Assembly (NCBI RefSeq): GCF_900156495.1
Contig: NZ_FTNT01000001.1
Location: forward strand, 496,001-560,000
Reading direction: 5' to 3'
DNA from: Williamsia sterculiae
GTDB lineage: Bacteria; Actinomycetota; Actinomycetes; Mycobacteriales; Mycobacteriaceae
DNA length: 64,000 nucleotides
The position numbers and the translations under genes are program-made. The stretch's first letter is position 1; the number at the start of each line of letters is the position of its first letter. Under the pieces are notes generated by a model, which worked only from the letters and a program-made list of their open reading frames with translations, ran no database searches and was not told the origin of the DNA. Positions 1-8,309 of this stretch are shown one piece after another.

Positions 1-430
1 TGATCACCGTGGCGATGAGATAGCGCAGCACGTCGGCCAGGGTTGCCCCGACCAGCGGGCTGATGCGGGCGATGGGTAACGACCGGAACCGGTCGAACAC
101 ACCCTTGTCCATGTCCTCCCGCAACTGGGTGCCGGTCACCATCGAGGTGGTGATCACGGTCTGCACCAGGATGCCGGGGATGATCACCGGCAGGTAGCTG
201 GAGACGCTTCCGGAGATCGCGCCACCGAAGATGTAGGTGAACATCAGGGTGAACAGGATCGGCTGGAACACCACGTCGAAGAACTGTTCGGGGTTGTGTC
301 GGAACTTCAGCAACCCCCGGCCGGCCATCACCAGCGACTGCGCGACGGTCTGCGAGAAGCTGATCCCGATGGGCTGGGGCGCGGTGGCGCGGTGGGTGAC
401 CGGTCCGGGTGTGGAGGTGAGGGTGGTCAT
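1..430 (-). CDS. ABC-2 type transporter permease, DrrB-like (3' end outside window)
   Basis: The first 143 residues of a membrane permease are visible; the rest lies left of the window. The stretch [18 protein letters not shown] is typical of DrrB/ABC-2 permeases, and hydrophobic segments lie around residues 55-75, 85-105 and 125-143. The start ATG (428-430) overlaps the TGA of the upstream ATPase gene as ATGA, so the two are translationally coupled and should form one exporter. Family knowledge: DrrA/DrrB pairs export lipophilic drugs, lipids or glycolipids. The substrate is not visible here. Confidence 0.9.
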   Translation of the reverse strand, partial: MTTLTSTPGPVTHRATAPQPIGISFSQTVAQSLVMAGRGLLKFRHNPEQFFDVVFQPILFTLMFTYIFGGAISGSVSSYLPVIIPGILVQTVITTSMVTGTQLREDMDKGVFDRFRSLPIARISPLVGATLADVLRYLIATVI

Positions 431-1434
431 GCTGCCACCCCTTTCGTGGAGTCGTCGGATGGGGATTGGTCGGGCTGCGGTTTGCCGGTCAGGGTGAGGA
501 ACACCTCGTCGAGCGTGGGTTCCTGGACGTTCATGCCGCCGACCGCGATGTTCTGTTCGCGTAGTGCCACCAACACGTCGGCGACCCGATCCGACGACGG
601 CATGGGCACGGTGATGCGCGCGGCTTCCGGGCTGAGCGTGGCCTTCTCGCCGAGTACCCGTTCCACCACGGTGAGCGCGGCGACGGCGTCCGCACGGTCG
701 GCGGGGGTGAGTTGGAAGGTGGCCGAGCCGACCGAACGCTTCAGTTCGGCGGCCGTGCCGTCCGCGATCACCAGCCCGTGGTCGATGACCGCGATGCGGT
801 CGGCCAGCTGATCGGCCTCGTCGAGGTACTGGGTGGTGAGCAGCACCGTGGTGCCCTCGGCGACCAGTCGCCGGATGGTGTCCCACATCTGGGCCCGCGT
901 GCGCGGGTCCAGTCCGGTGGTCGGCTCGTCGAGGAACAGCAGCGGCGGGGTGGCGATGAGGCTGGCCGCGAGGTCGAGTCGGCGGCGCATACCGCCGGAG
1001 AACTCCTTGAGCTGCCGGGGCGCGGCGTCCTGGAGGCCGAACTCCTCGAGTAGTTCACCCGCCCGGCTGCGGGCGTCGGCGCGGCTCATCCCGAGCAGCC
1101 GGCCGAAGATGACCAGGTTCTGACTCGCGGTCAGATCCTCGTCCACCGACGCGTACTGACCGGTCACGCCGACCATGGAACGCACGGCCACCGGGTCGGC
1201 GACCACGTCGTGGCCGAAGATCGCCGCCTGCCCGGCGTCGGGGCGCAACAGGGTGGCCAGCATCCGGACGGTGGTCGTCTTCCCGGCCCCGTTGGGGCCG
1301 AGCACGCCGTACACCGTGCCGGTGGGTACGACCAGGTCCACACCGTTGACGGCGCGGGTGTTGCCGAAGTGCTTCACGAGTCCGTGGGCCTCGATGGCCC
1401 TCGGTGCGTCGAGGGGATCGCGTGATGTGTTCAT
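427..1434 (-). CDS. ABC transporter ATP-binding protein, DrrA/daunorubicin-resistance type
   Basis: A 335-residue ATPase. Walker A GPNGAGKT is at residues 46-53, the Q-loop glutamine near 93, signature FSGGMRRR at 145-152 and Walker B LLFLDEP at 165-171. An extra C-terminal region of about 100 residues is usual for DrrA-type proteins. It is the motor for the permease encoded immediately downstream (ATGA overlap). Upstream lies a gene-free stretch carrying two copies of the 60-bp palindromic element. DrrA homologues energise drug or lipid export; the cargo is unknown. Confidence 0.92.
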   Translation of the reverse strand: MNTSRDPLDAPRAIEAHGLVKHFGNTRAVNGVDLVVPTGTVYGVLGPNGAGKTTTVRMLATLLRPDAGQAAIFGHDVVADPVAVRSMVGVTGQYASVDEDLTASQNLVIFGRLLGMSRADARSRAGELLEEFGLQDAAPRQLKEFSGGMRRRLDLAASLIATPPLLFLDEPTTGLDPRTRAQMWDTIRRLVAEGTTVLLTTQYLDEADQLADRIAVIDHGLVIADGTAAELKRSVGSATFQLTPADRADAVAALTVVERVLGEKATLSPEAARITVPMPSSDRVADVLVALREQNIAVGGMNVQEPTLDEVFLTLTGKPQPDQSPSDDSTKGVAA

Positions 1435-1539
1435 GCCGCCGACTGTGCCCTCGCCCGCTGTCGTGGGGCTGTCTGGCGCTGTCGTGCGGTGAGTGGCCTG
1501 CGGTCAGGGGGCCGGGACGCGCGTGGCGCTGGCGGAGTT

Positions 1540-1599
1540 CGCACCAGTTTCGCGAGTACGCAGCCACTGTAGGGGCTCCGACTTCGTGAAACTGGTGCG
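1540..1599. repeat. 60-bp nested palindromic element, copy A
   Basis: Begins CGCACCAGTTTC and ends GAAACTGGTGCG. The arms 1540-1565 and 1574-1599 pair over 26 nt with five mismatches around an 8-nt loop (1566-1573). It has the same length and the same conserved columns as copies B-E. Confidence 0.85.
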
Positions 1600-1691
1600 G
1601 ATTGTCCACCTCCCCACAGAGACACCCGGACCGATCGCTCCACGGTGGCCGCTGGATGTGGAGTTCGGCGCACCCGGGCGGTGGATGAGTT

Positions 1692-1751
1692 CGCCCCAGT
1701 TCTACGAACCCGCATGAGGTGCAGTGGGTGCGCGCCGGCGAAACTGGGGCG
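1692..1751. repeat. 60-bp nested palindromic element, copy B
   Basis: Outer arms CGCCCCAGTT (1692-1701) and AACTGGGGCG (1742-1751) carry a compensatory A-to-C / T-to-G change relative to the other copies, so the stem is preserved. An inner CGCA/TGCG pair occupies the same columns as in the other copies. Total length is exactly 60 nt. Confidence 0.8.
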
Positions 1752-1794
1752 TATTCGGGGTGCAACCACCGTGCCTACCGGCAGGACACTCGGC

Positions 1795-2745
1795 TCAGGC
1801 GGCGAACCGTCGATGAGCTCGATCGAACGCCCTGACCAGTCGGTGGTGGTACTTTTCCGGGTTCATCAGCTCGCGCCAACCCCAGTGCACGGGGAACAGG
1901 CCGAGATCCATCAACGCCTCATCGCGCTCTTTCGCGTGCCAGTGCCGATCTGCCACGGATTCGCCCGGTCGTAGATGCTGTTCGAACTTGCGCCTGCCAT
2001 CGCATTCGCCGACGACCCTGTCCTTGTCCCAGAGAAAGTCCAGGCGGAACAGCTCTCGTCCGTCCCCGTCGCGAATGACGTGTTGCAGGGTAGGGGTGGG
2101 GATGTCGTGGAAGCTGATGATCAACCCTCGGCTCAGTGACTCCGCGACGCTTTCGGCTCGGCCGTCCGCGTAGGGCAGAGCCGCCCGTGCCGCGCCTACC
2201 CCGGTCCGGCCGCGGCTGCGTTGGATAACCGACCGAAGGTCGTCCTTGGTGACCCCGAGTCGCAGGGCGGAGTCGAAGACCACCAGTGCAGACATCCACG
2301 AGCCCTGACGGGCGATGTCCACGGCGGTGCGGGCAATGGACGTGGTGAGGACGTCGTCGATCATGACCACTTCGTCCGGATCCCACCGCGTCGGATGCAG
2401 CAATCGTGTGCGAGTGTCACCGCCGTTGGCCCTCCGCACCGAGAAGTGCACCCCACGAGGCGGGCTGTCGTCGTCAAGTGTGTCGAGCCCGTGCAGCGCC
2501 GCCGCAGAATGGTGGCTGACAGCCTTCTCGATGATGGCGTCTCCGGCCGCAGCAAGAATCTGCAGTCTGCCGAGAGCATCTGGATCGGTATCCACCGATG
2601 TGTAGCTCCCACGTCGCACTCGTATCAGTGACCCGTCACGTACCGCACGGGCGAGCCCGTCGTCATCGCCGAAGCCGGCGACCACCAGGCGGCGACGAAT
2701 TAATCCGTCGGAGTCCGAGGGGAACGAGTCCATGCCGACCACCAT
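1795..2745 (-). CDS. AbiEi-like N-terminal domain / DUF559-like (Vsr-type nuclease fold) protein
   Basis: About 316 residues from the ATG at 2745, or 312 from the ATG at 2733 (protein beginning MDSFPSDSDG). Neither start has a strong Shine-Dalgarno. The N-terminal part (IRRRLVVAGFGDDDGLARAV, then SLIRVRRGSY) resembles the winged-helix domain of AbiEi-type antitoxins. The C-terminal part has a PD-(D/E)XK-like pattern as in DUF559: an Asp in ELFRLDFLWDKDRVV, then E-C-D-G in VGECDGRRKFE. Actinobacterial proteins with this layout are usually annotated as hypothetical or AbiEi-domain proteins, and no AbiEii toxin gene is adjacent. It is bracketed by two 60-bp palindromic elements on each side, recalling RAYT/REP arrangements. 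Nuclease activity is an inference. Confidence 0.6.
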   Translation of the reverse strand: MVVGMDSFPSDSDGLIRRRLVVAGFGDDDGLARAVRDGSLIRVRRGSYTSVDTDPDALGRLQILAAAGDAIIEKAVSHHSAAALHGLDTLDDDSPPRGVHFSVRRANGGDTRTRLLHPTRWDPDEVVMIDDVLTTSIARTAVDIARQGSWMSALVVFDSALRLGVTKDDLRSVIQRSRGRTGVGAARAALPYADGRAESVAESLSRGLIISFHDIPTPTLQHVIRDGDGRELFRLDFLWDKDRVVGECDGRRKFEQHLRPGESVADRHWHAKERDEALMDLGLFPVHWGWRELMNPEKYHHRLVRAFDRAHRRFAA

Positions 2746-2832
2746 GACGGCGCAGGGACGACCGTGAGCACGGATGTCAGCGGTTGTGGACCGGTGACGT
2801 ACTTGTGGATACGTGTACCCACATGTCGAACA

Positions 2833-2892
2833 CGCACCAGTCTCTCCGATCCGCACCGGTTGCAGGGTGTGCGGATCTCGGAGACTGGTGCG
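2833..2892. repeat. 60-bp nested palindromic element, copy C
   Basis: Arms 2833-2856 and 2869-2892 pair over 24 nt with three mismatches. It starts CGCACCAGTCTC and ends GAGACTGGTGCG, where the T-to-C change in one arm is matched by A-to-G in the other. Compensatory change argues for selection on the palindrome. Confidence 0.85.
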
Positions 2893-2934
2893 GATGTGTG
2901 CCCTTTGTCGACGAGTCCGCCGACGGGGTGCATT

Positions 2935-2994
2935 CGCACCAGTTGTGCGCGCACGCACCAGTTACAGCTGGTGCGAATCGCGGAAACTGGTGCG
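2935..2994. repeat. 60-bp nested palindromic element, copy D
   Basis: Outer arms CGCACCAGTT (2935-2944) and AACTGGTGCG (2985-2994) are extended by TT/AA outside. The inner arms CGCACCAG (2954-2961) and CTGGTGCG (2968-2975) are exact copies of the outer core. This copy shows most clearly that the element contains four copies of one half-site arranged symmetrically. Confidence 0.87.
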
Positions 2995-3021
2995 AACGCG
3001 GGCCCACGCGCGAACCCCGAC

Positions 3022-3333
3022 CTACTCCGGTCCGCGGGCGACCGCGCGGTCACCGTCGGCGGTGCGCTCACCGCCGAGCGGGCGGACCACCGACCACACG
3101 AAGAAGATCAGCGAGATGGCCAGCAGGATGAGCCCGATCCACCAGTTCGCGTCGGTGCCGACGTAGAGGTCGGTGCGGTTACCGGCGGCCGCAGGGTCGT
3201 CGTGATTGCGCAGGATCCCGGGGGCGAAGCCGGCGATGGTGAGCAGCACACCGTAGATGGTGAGCAGCAGACCGATGATGTTGCGGATGTCGAACAGTCG
3301 GGTGATAAGCCGACTGGTGTGCGGGACAGCCAT
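3022..3333 (-). CDS. Small two-helix membrane protein next to the sodium:solute symporter
   Basis: 103 residues with two hydrophobic segments, about 18-40 (IIGLLLTIYGVLLTIAGFAPG) and 63-85 (NWWIGLILLAISLIFFVWSV). It starts at ATG 3333, preceded on its strand by GGAG at good spacing, 34 bp downstream of the symporter gene, so it is very likely in the same operon. I do not recognise the family; it may be an accessory subunit or unrelated membrane protein. Confidence 0.75.
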   Translation of the reverse strand: MAVPHTSRLITRLFDIRNIIGLLLTIYGVLLTIAGFAPGILRNHDDPAAAGNRTDLYVGTDANWWIGLILLAISLIFFVWSVVRPLGGERTADGDRAVARGPE

Positions 3334-3367
3334 GATGTGCTCCTGACTCGCTGAAGAGACGTCGGTC

Positions 3368-5077
3368 TCAGTGGAAGACGATGTTGAGGACGACGACCAG
3401 GACCAGCATCACGCCGGCCAGCGGGACGGCCCGCTGGATCCACGGCTTGTTCGCGTCGTCCGGATCGCCGAGGATGTTCACCTTCGTCTCCGAGTAGACG
3501 AAGCCCTGCAGTTCGGCGACCGGCTTCGGCCGGGTGACCAGGCTGACCAGGATGCTCGCCACGATGTCGACGATGAACGCGGCGGTCGCGGCCAGGAACG
3601 GCATCCCTTGACCGGGCAGATTGATCACGTCGGTCTCGGACAGAACGAAAACGGTGACCGCCGAGAGTGTTCCGAGTACCAGGCCCACCCAACCGGCGGT
3701 CGCGGTCATCCGCTTCCAGAACATGCCGAGGATGAACGTCGCGAACAGCGGTGCGTTGAAGAACCCGAACAACGTCTGCAGGTAGTCCATGAGGTTGGAG
3801 TAGCCCGACGCGATGAGCGCGGTGAAGATGGCCAGCACCGTTGCCCCGACGGTGGCCACCCGTCCCACCTGGATGTAGTAGTTGTCCGACCGGTTCTTGA
3901 CGATGTACTGCTGCCAGATGTCGTAGCTGAACACGGTGTTGAACGCCGAGATGTTCGCGGCCATGCCGGCCATGAACGACGCGATCAGACCGGCGATGGC
4001 CACACCGAGCAGCCCGTTGGGCAGGATGTCGCGGACCATCAGCAACATCGCATCGTTGTAGGTGATGTCACCCGACCCCGACTGCTTCAGGTTGATCATG
4101 TCGCCGATGCAGGCTGCCGCGATCATGCCGGGCACCACCACCACGAACGGGATCAGCATCTTGGGGAACGCACCGATGATCGGCGCCCGCCGGGCCGACG
4201 ACATCGAGTCCGAGGCCATCGCCCGCTGCACCTCGACGAAGTTGGTCGTCCAATACCCGAACGACAACACGAAGCCCAGACCGAACACGATGCCGACCAC
4301 CGACCAGAACGGACTGTTGAAGCCACTCAACGCGGTTCCGGGCCAGGAGCTGAGCTGGTCGTGGATGGTCGCGGTCACCGAACCGTCGCTCTTGGTGTCG
4401 ACGACCTTCTCCTTCAGTCCGCTCCAGCCGCCCACCTTGATGAGTCCGAAGACGGTGAGCGGCACCAGCGCGGCCAGGATGACGAAGAACTGCAGCACCT
4501 CGTTGTAGATCGCCGCCGACAGGCCGCCGAGGGCGGTGTAGGTGAGCACGATGGCCGCCGCGACGATGAGCGACACCCACTTCTCCCACCCCAGCAGCAC
4601 GTTGATCACCGTGGACAGCAGGAACAGGTTGACCCCGGCGATGAGCACCTGCGCCACCGCGAAGCTGATCGCGTTCACCAGGTGCGCGCCGGTGCCGAAC
4701 CGTCGTCGCATGAACTCGGGAACACTGCGCACCTTGGAGCCGTAGTAGAACGGCATCATCACCACGCCCAGGAACAGCATCGCGGGTACGGCGCCGATCC
4801 AGTAGTAGTGCATGGTGGCCAGGCCGATCTGTGCACCGTTGGCGGCCATACCCATGATCTCCACCGCGCCGAGGTTGGCGGAGACGAAGGCGATACCGGT
4901 GACCCAGGCGGGCAGTCGCCGCCCGGACAGGAAGAAGTCGAGACTCGACGAGATCTGGGTGCGCGCGATGTAGCCGATTCCGAGCACGAAGACGAAGTAG
5001 ATCGCGATCAGCACGTAGTCGAGTGCGCCGGCATTGAGTCGCAGCACATTGTCTGCGGCCAGCGTGGTGGTCGTCAT
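3368..5077 (-). CDS. Sodium:solute symporter (SSS family), probable galactose/sugar transporter
   Basis: 569 residues with about 13-14 hydrophobic segments starting at residue 18, and the SSS-type stretch GGLSAAIYNEVLQFF near residue 210. It starts at ATG 5077 with AAGGAG about 8 nt upstream. Family knowledge: SSS proteins couple inward sodium flux to uptake of sugars, amino acids or other solutes. It is divergent from a DeoR regulator, galT and galK across about 200 bp, which makes galactose or a galactoside the likely cargo; this is an inference from context. The long open frame on the opposite strand is a shadow of this gene. Confidence 0.88.
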   Translation of the reverse strand: MTTTTLAADNVLRLNAGALDYVLIAIYFVFVLGIGYIARTQISSSLDFFLSGRRLPAWVTGIAFVSANLGAVEIMGMAANGAQIGLATMHYYWIGAVPAMLFLGVVMMPFYYGSKVRSVPEFMRRRFGTGAHLVNAISFAVAQVLIAGVNLFLLSTVINVLLGWEKWVSLIVAAAIVLTYTALGGLSAAIYNEVLQFFVILAALVPLTVFGLIKVGGWSGLKEKVVDTKSDGSVTATIHDQLSSWPGTALSGFNSPFWSVVGIVFGLGFVLSFGYWTTNFVEVQRAMASDSMSSARRAPIIGAFPKMLIPFVVVVPGMIAAACIGDMINLKQSGSGDITYNDAMLLMVRDILPNGLLGVAIAGLIASFMAGMAANISAFNTVFSYDIWQQYIVKNRSDNYYIQVGRVATVGATVLAIFTALIASGYSNLMDYLQTLFGFFNAPLFATFILGMFWKRMTATAGWVGLVLGTLSAVTVFVLSETDVINLPGQGMPFLAATAAFIVDIVASILVSLVTRPKPVAELQGFVYSETKVNILGDPDDANKPWIQRAVPLAGVMLVLVVVLNIVFH

Positions 5078-5144
5078 CCATCAACTCCTTTGTTGAGCGA
5101 CCCGGCGTATGTCCGAGGTGCCGGTGATGTGGATCACTGGGCAC

Positions 5145-5176
5145 ATGTTCTGACGTAACCTAACAGAAGAGAACAT
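5145..5176. promoter_or_regulatory. Candidate operator in the symporter/DeoR divergent region
   Basis: Inverted repeat ATGTTCT (5145-5151) and AGAACAT (5170-5176), separated by 18 bp, in the roughly 200-bp region between the symporter and the deoR-like gene. It is a plausible regulator site from position and symmetry only; no known DeoR consensus is matched. Confidence 0.3.
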
Positions 5177-5294
5177 CATCTGGCACGCAGATCCGACCTT
5201 TTGGTCTCGGAATGTTTGTTACTGTTCGGTTCGGCATTGATGCTGTACTTGCGTGAGCACTGTGCGGATGCCATGGAGAGGAGTGTCGGAGACG

Positions 5295-6089
5295 ATGCTG
5301 GCGGCGGAACGGCGCAGCGCGATCCTGCGCGCACTGCGGGACGGCGGGGCCGTCCGGGTTGCCGACCTCGCCGGCGAGCTCGACGTCTCGGAGATGACGG
5401 TGCGCCGGGATCTCGACACCCTCGACGCTCAGGACCTGCTGCGCAAGGTCCGCGGCGGCGCCGTCGTCCGGCACAACCGGGGCGAGGAGCCGTGGTCGGC
5501 GGTCAAAGCCGCACAGCAGCAGGTCGAGAAGGTCGCCATCGCCCATGTCGCCGCCGCCACCGTGGAGGACGGCATGACCATCGCGGTCGGCGCGGGAACC
5601 ACCACCGTGGAGCTCGCGCGCCGGCTGCGCGACCGACCCTCGATCACCGTGGTGACCAACTCGATCAGCATCTTCCAGGTGCTCACCGACCCGGTCGCGG
5701 GAGCCGAGGGTGGTGCCCCGACCGTCTATCTCACCGGCGGGGTGCGCACCCCGTCCGATGCGCTGGTCGGACCGGTCGCGGACGCGTCCATCGGGTCGTT
5801 CCGCGTCGACGCCGCCTACCTGGGTGTGCACGGGGTGGATCCCGGCGCCGGCCTCACCACACCGAACATCGCCGAGGCGCAGACCAACCGAACTCTCATC
5901 GCGATCGCCGACCGGGTCACCGTGCTCGCCGACCACACCAAGTATCGGGAGGTGGGCACCAACGTGTTCGCACAACTGGGTCAGATCGACGTGATGATCA
6001 TCGACGACGGATTGTCCGGCACCGATCGGGCGGAACTGTCGCGTCAGGTCGGCGAGCTGCTCGTCGCCCCGGTCGGAGGAGCGGAATGA
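5295..6089 (+). CDS. DeoR/GlpR-family transcriptional regulator of the galactose operon
   Basis: 264 residues from ATG 5295; an in-frame GTG at 5283 is a possible alternative, and GAGAGGAG upstream could serve either. The N-terminal winged helix-turn-helix has the family pattern (residues 5-42, VSEMTVRRDLDTLDAQDLLRK), followed by RGGA. The C-terminal DeoRC sensor domain contains GAGTTTVELARRL, VVTNSI and YLTGG. Such proteins usually repress sugar genes until a phosphorylated sugar binds. Its TGA overlaps the galT ATG (ATGA), so it is the first gene of a deoR-galT-galK operon and probably controls the divergent symporter too. Confidence 0.9.
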   Translation: MLAAERRSAILRALRDGGAVRVADLAGELDVSEMTVRRDLDTLDAQDLLRKVRGGAVVRHNRGEEPWSAVKAAQQQVEKVAIAHVAAATVEDGMTIAVGAGTTTVELARRLRDRPSITVVTNSISIFQVLTDPVAGAEGGAPTVYLTGGVRTPSDALVGPVADASIGSFRVDAAYLGVHGVDPGAGLTTPNIAEAQTNRTLIAIADRVTVLADHTKYREVGTNVFAQLGQIDVMIIDDGLSGTDRAELSRQVGELLVAPVGGAE

Positions 6090-7183
6090 CCGACACCGCA
6101 ACCCCATTGGCGTGGCCGTTGGCCGACGGCCGCCAGGAGTTGTTCTTCTCGCTACCCGGTCACGTCCCGGAGCCGGTTGTCGACCGTCGCCCGTTGCCGC
6201 CACGCACCGATCAGCAGTCGGAGATCCGGTACGACCGGCAGACCGGGCAGTGGGTGATCGTCGCGGCGCTGCGCCAGGACCGCACCTACAAGCCGCCCGC
6301 CGATCAGTGCCCGCTCTGCCCTGGGCCCACTGGCACCCTGAGCGAGATCCCGGCCGCGTCGTACGACGTGGTGGTGTTCGAGAACCGATTTCCCAGCCTC
6401 TCCGGGGCCGCTACCGCCGATGTCGCGTTGCCATCCCTCGACGGAACGGATTTCGTGACCGCGCCCGGCCACGGACGGTGCGAGGTGATCTGCTTCTCCA
6501 GCGACCACCGCGCGTCGTTCGCACAGCTCCCACCCGCGCAGGCACGACTGGTGGTGGACGCGTGGCGGCACCGCACCGCCGACCTGATGTCGCGCCCGGG
6601 TATCGAGCAGGTGTTCTGCTTCGAGAATCGCGGTGAGGAGATCGGGGTGACACTGACCCATCCGCACGGTCAGATCTACGGCTATCCGTATCTCACCCCG
6701 CGCACCGCGCAGATGCTGCAGCAGGCCGACGCGTACGCGGAGCGCCACGGCCGCAACATGTTCACCGATCTCCTGGCCGACGAGGTGGTCGACGGCAGCC
6801 GGGTGATCGCCCGCACCGAGCACTTCACCGCCTTCGTCCCGTTCGCCGCGCGCTGGCCGGTGGAGGTGCACATCTACCCGAACCGGTTCGCGCACAACCT
6901 CACCGAGCTCGATTCCATCGAACTCGACGGCCTCGCGGAGATCTACCTCGACGTCCTCGGTCGCTTCGACCGGTTGTATCCCACACCGCTGCCGTATATC
7001 TCCGCGCTGCACCAGTATCGCGACGTCCCCACCCAACGCGAGGGGTACTTCCACATCGAGCTGATGTCCGTCCGGCGCAGCGCGAACAAGTTGAAGTTCC
7101 TGGCCGGCTCGGAGTCGGCGATGGACGCCTTCATCAGCGACGTCACCCCGGAGTCCGTCGCGCTGCGACTGCGGGAGGCGTGA
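6086..7183 (+). CDS. galT: Galactose-1-phosphate uridylyltransferase
   Basis: 365 residues. Leloir-pathway enzyme exchanging UMP between UDP-glucose and galactose 1-phosphate. The active-site HPH motif lies at residues 192-194 ([10 protein letters not shown]), with His194 the expected nucleophile. A zinc-type CPLC pair is at Cys75/Cys78. The length fits the family. The ATG overlaps the stop of the DeoR gene, and the TGA is followed directly by galK, so the three genes are coupled. No galE is present in the window. Confidence 0.96.
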   Translation: MTDTATPLAWPLADGRQELFFSLPGHVPEPVVDRRPLPPRTDQQSEIRYDRQTGQWVIVAALRQDRTYKPPADQCPLCPGPTGTLSEIPAASYDVVVFENRFPSLSGAATADVALPSLDGTDFVTAPGHGRCEVICFSSDHRASFAQLPPAQARLVVDAWRHRTADLMSRPGIEQVFCFENRGEEIGVTLTHPHGQIYGYPYLTPRTAQMLQQADAYAERHGRNMFTDLLADEVVDGSRVIARTEHFTAFVPFAARWPVEVHIYPNRFAHNLTELDSIELDGLAEIYLDVLGRFDRLYPTPLPYISALHQYRDVPTQREGYFHIELMSVRRSANKLKFLAGSESAMDAFISDVTPESVALRLREA

Positions 7184-8283
7184 TGACCGGGGCCGCCATC
7201 CGGTACGCGGCACCCGGGCGGGTCAATCTCATCGGCGAACACACCGACTACAACCACGGTTTCGCGCTGCCCATCGCGTTGCCGCAGCGCACCACGGTGA
7301 CGTTCACGCCGGACGGCACCGCCGCGGTCACCGTCCGCAGCGATCATGAGACCGGTGCCATTCGCATCCCGCTGGACACCCAACCCGGTGCGACCGGCGG
7401 GTGGGCGGCCTACGTTGCCGGGGTGTTGTGGTCCTTGCGGGTGGCGGGCCGACGGAGCGTCGGCGGGACCATGTACATCACCAGCGAGGTGCAGATCGGA
7501 TCGGGGCTGTCGTCGTCGGCGGCGCTGGAGTGCGCGGTGTTGGGCGCCGTCACCGCCGCCACCGGTGACCGGGTGGACCGCACGGAACAGGCTCGCATCG
7601 CTCAGCGGGCCGAGAACGACTACGTGGGCGCGCCCACGGGTCTGATGGATCAGCTGGCGTCGCTGTTCGGGCAGGACGGGCACGCCCTGCTCATCGACTT
7701 CCAGGATGCCGCGGTGACACCGGTGGGTTTCGACCCGGCCTCCGCCGACGCGGCGCTGTTGCTCATCGACTCGCGTGCCCCGCACGCCCACGCCGGCGGT
7801 GAGTACGCGGCACGCCGGGCATCGTGTGAGCGCGCGGCCCACGACCTGGGCGTGGCGTCGCTGCGCGAGGTGCAGGACCGCGGGGTCGAGGTGTTGTCGG
7901 CGGTCGTCGATCCGGTGGACCGCCGACGTGCGCGGCACATCCTCACCGACAATCGCCGGGTCTTCGCGGTGGTCGACGCGGTGACGGCCGAGGACTATTC
8001 GACGGTCGGGCGTCTGTTCAGCGAGTCCCACGCCTCGATGCGCGACGACTTCGAGATCACCACCCCGCACATCGATCTCGTCGCCGACACCGCTGTCGCC
8101 GCCGGTGCGTACGGAGCTCGGATGACCGGCGGCGGGTTCGGTGGTTGCGTGATCGCCGTCGCCCCCATCGATCGGGCCGACGCGATTGCCGAGCGGGTGC
8201 ACCGCACCGTCGTCGACGCCGGGTTCGCCGCGCCGACGTGCTCCCGCATCCACGCCGGATCGGGGGCCGGGCCGGTCGGCTGA
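7183..8283 (+). CDS. galK: Galactokinase
   Basis: 366 residues from ATG 7183, with GGGAGG just upstream; the GTG at 7180 sits too close to that site. Galactokinase signature [13 protein letters not shown] is at residues 12-24, the GHMP ATP-binding loop GSGLSSSAA at 106-114, likely catalytic Asp156 in GLMDQLASL, and the C-terminal GHMP motif [10 protein letters not shown]. It phosphorylates galactose at C1, the substrate then used by galT, whose gene ends on the same bases. It converges on malQ, which ends 26 bp away. Confidence 0.96.
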   Translation: MTGAAIRYAAPGRVNLIGEHTDYNHGFALPIALPQRTTVTFTPDGTAAVTVRSDHETGAIRIPLDTQPGATGGWAAYVAGVLWSLRVAGRRSVGGTMYITSEVQIGSGLSSSAALECAVLGAVTAATGDRVDRTEQARIAQRAENDYVGAPTGLMDQLASLFGQDGHALLIDFQDAAVTPVGFDPASADAALLLIDSRAPHAHAGGEYAARRASCERAAHDLGVASLREVQDRGVEVLSAVVDPVDRRRARHILTDNRRVFAVVDAVTAEDYSTVGRLFSESHASMRDDFEITTPHIDLVADTAVAAGAYGARMTGGGFGGCVIAVAPIDRADAIAERVHRTVVDAGFAAPTCSRIHAGSGAGPVG

Positions 8284-8309
8284 CGGCCGCGCGCCCCGAT
8301 CCGTGGCTG

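Larger units (their letters stand above)
1435..1794. other. Intergenic stretch with two 60-bp palindromic elements
   Basis: This 360-bp stretch separates the AbiEi/DUF559-like gene from drrA, both on the minus strand. Besides element copies A (1540-1599) and B (1692-1751) I see no convincing gene. Short open frames here run through the palindromes and have no recognisable protein features. The drrA promoter presumably lies here but I could not identify one. Confidence 0.6.

Noticed and set aside
1431-1769. Short open frames between drrA and the AbiEi/DUF559-like gene
   Set aside because: They translate straight through the palindromic elements and have no ribosome site or protein-like pattern.
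1540-2994. Possible CRISPR-like array from repeated CGCACCAGTT units
   Set aside because: Spacing is irregular between elements, a gene lies in the middle, and the repeats are paired palindromes of fixed 60-bp length, not direct repeats with spacers.
3371-5158. 595-codon open frame on the plus strand
   Set aside because: It is antisense to the whole symporter gene; its translation is His/Arg/Asp-rich with no domain, as expected for a shadow frame in GC-rich DNA.
5160-6203. 347-codon minus-strand frame over the DeoR gene
   Set aside because: Antisense to a gene with clear helix-turn-helix motifs; Arg/Gly/Asp-rich with no recognisable features.
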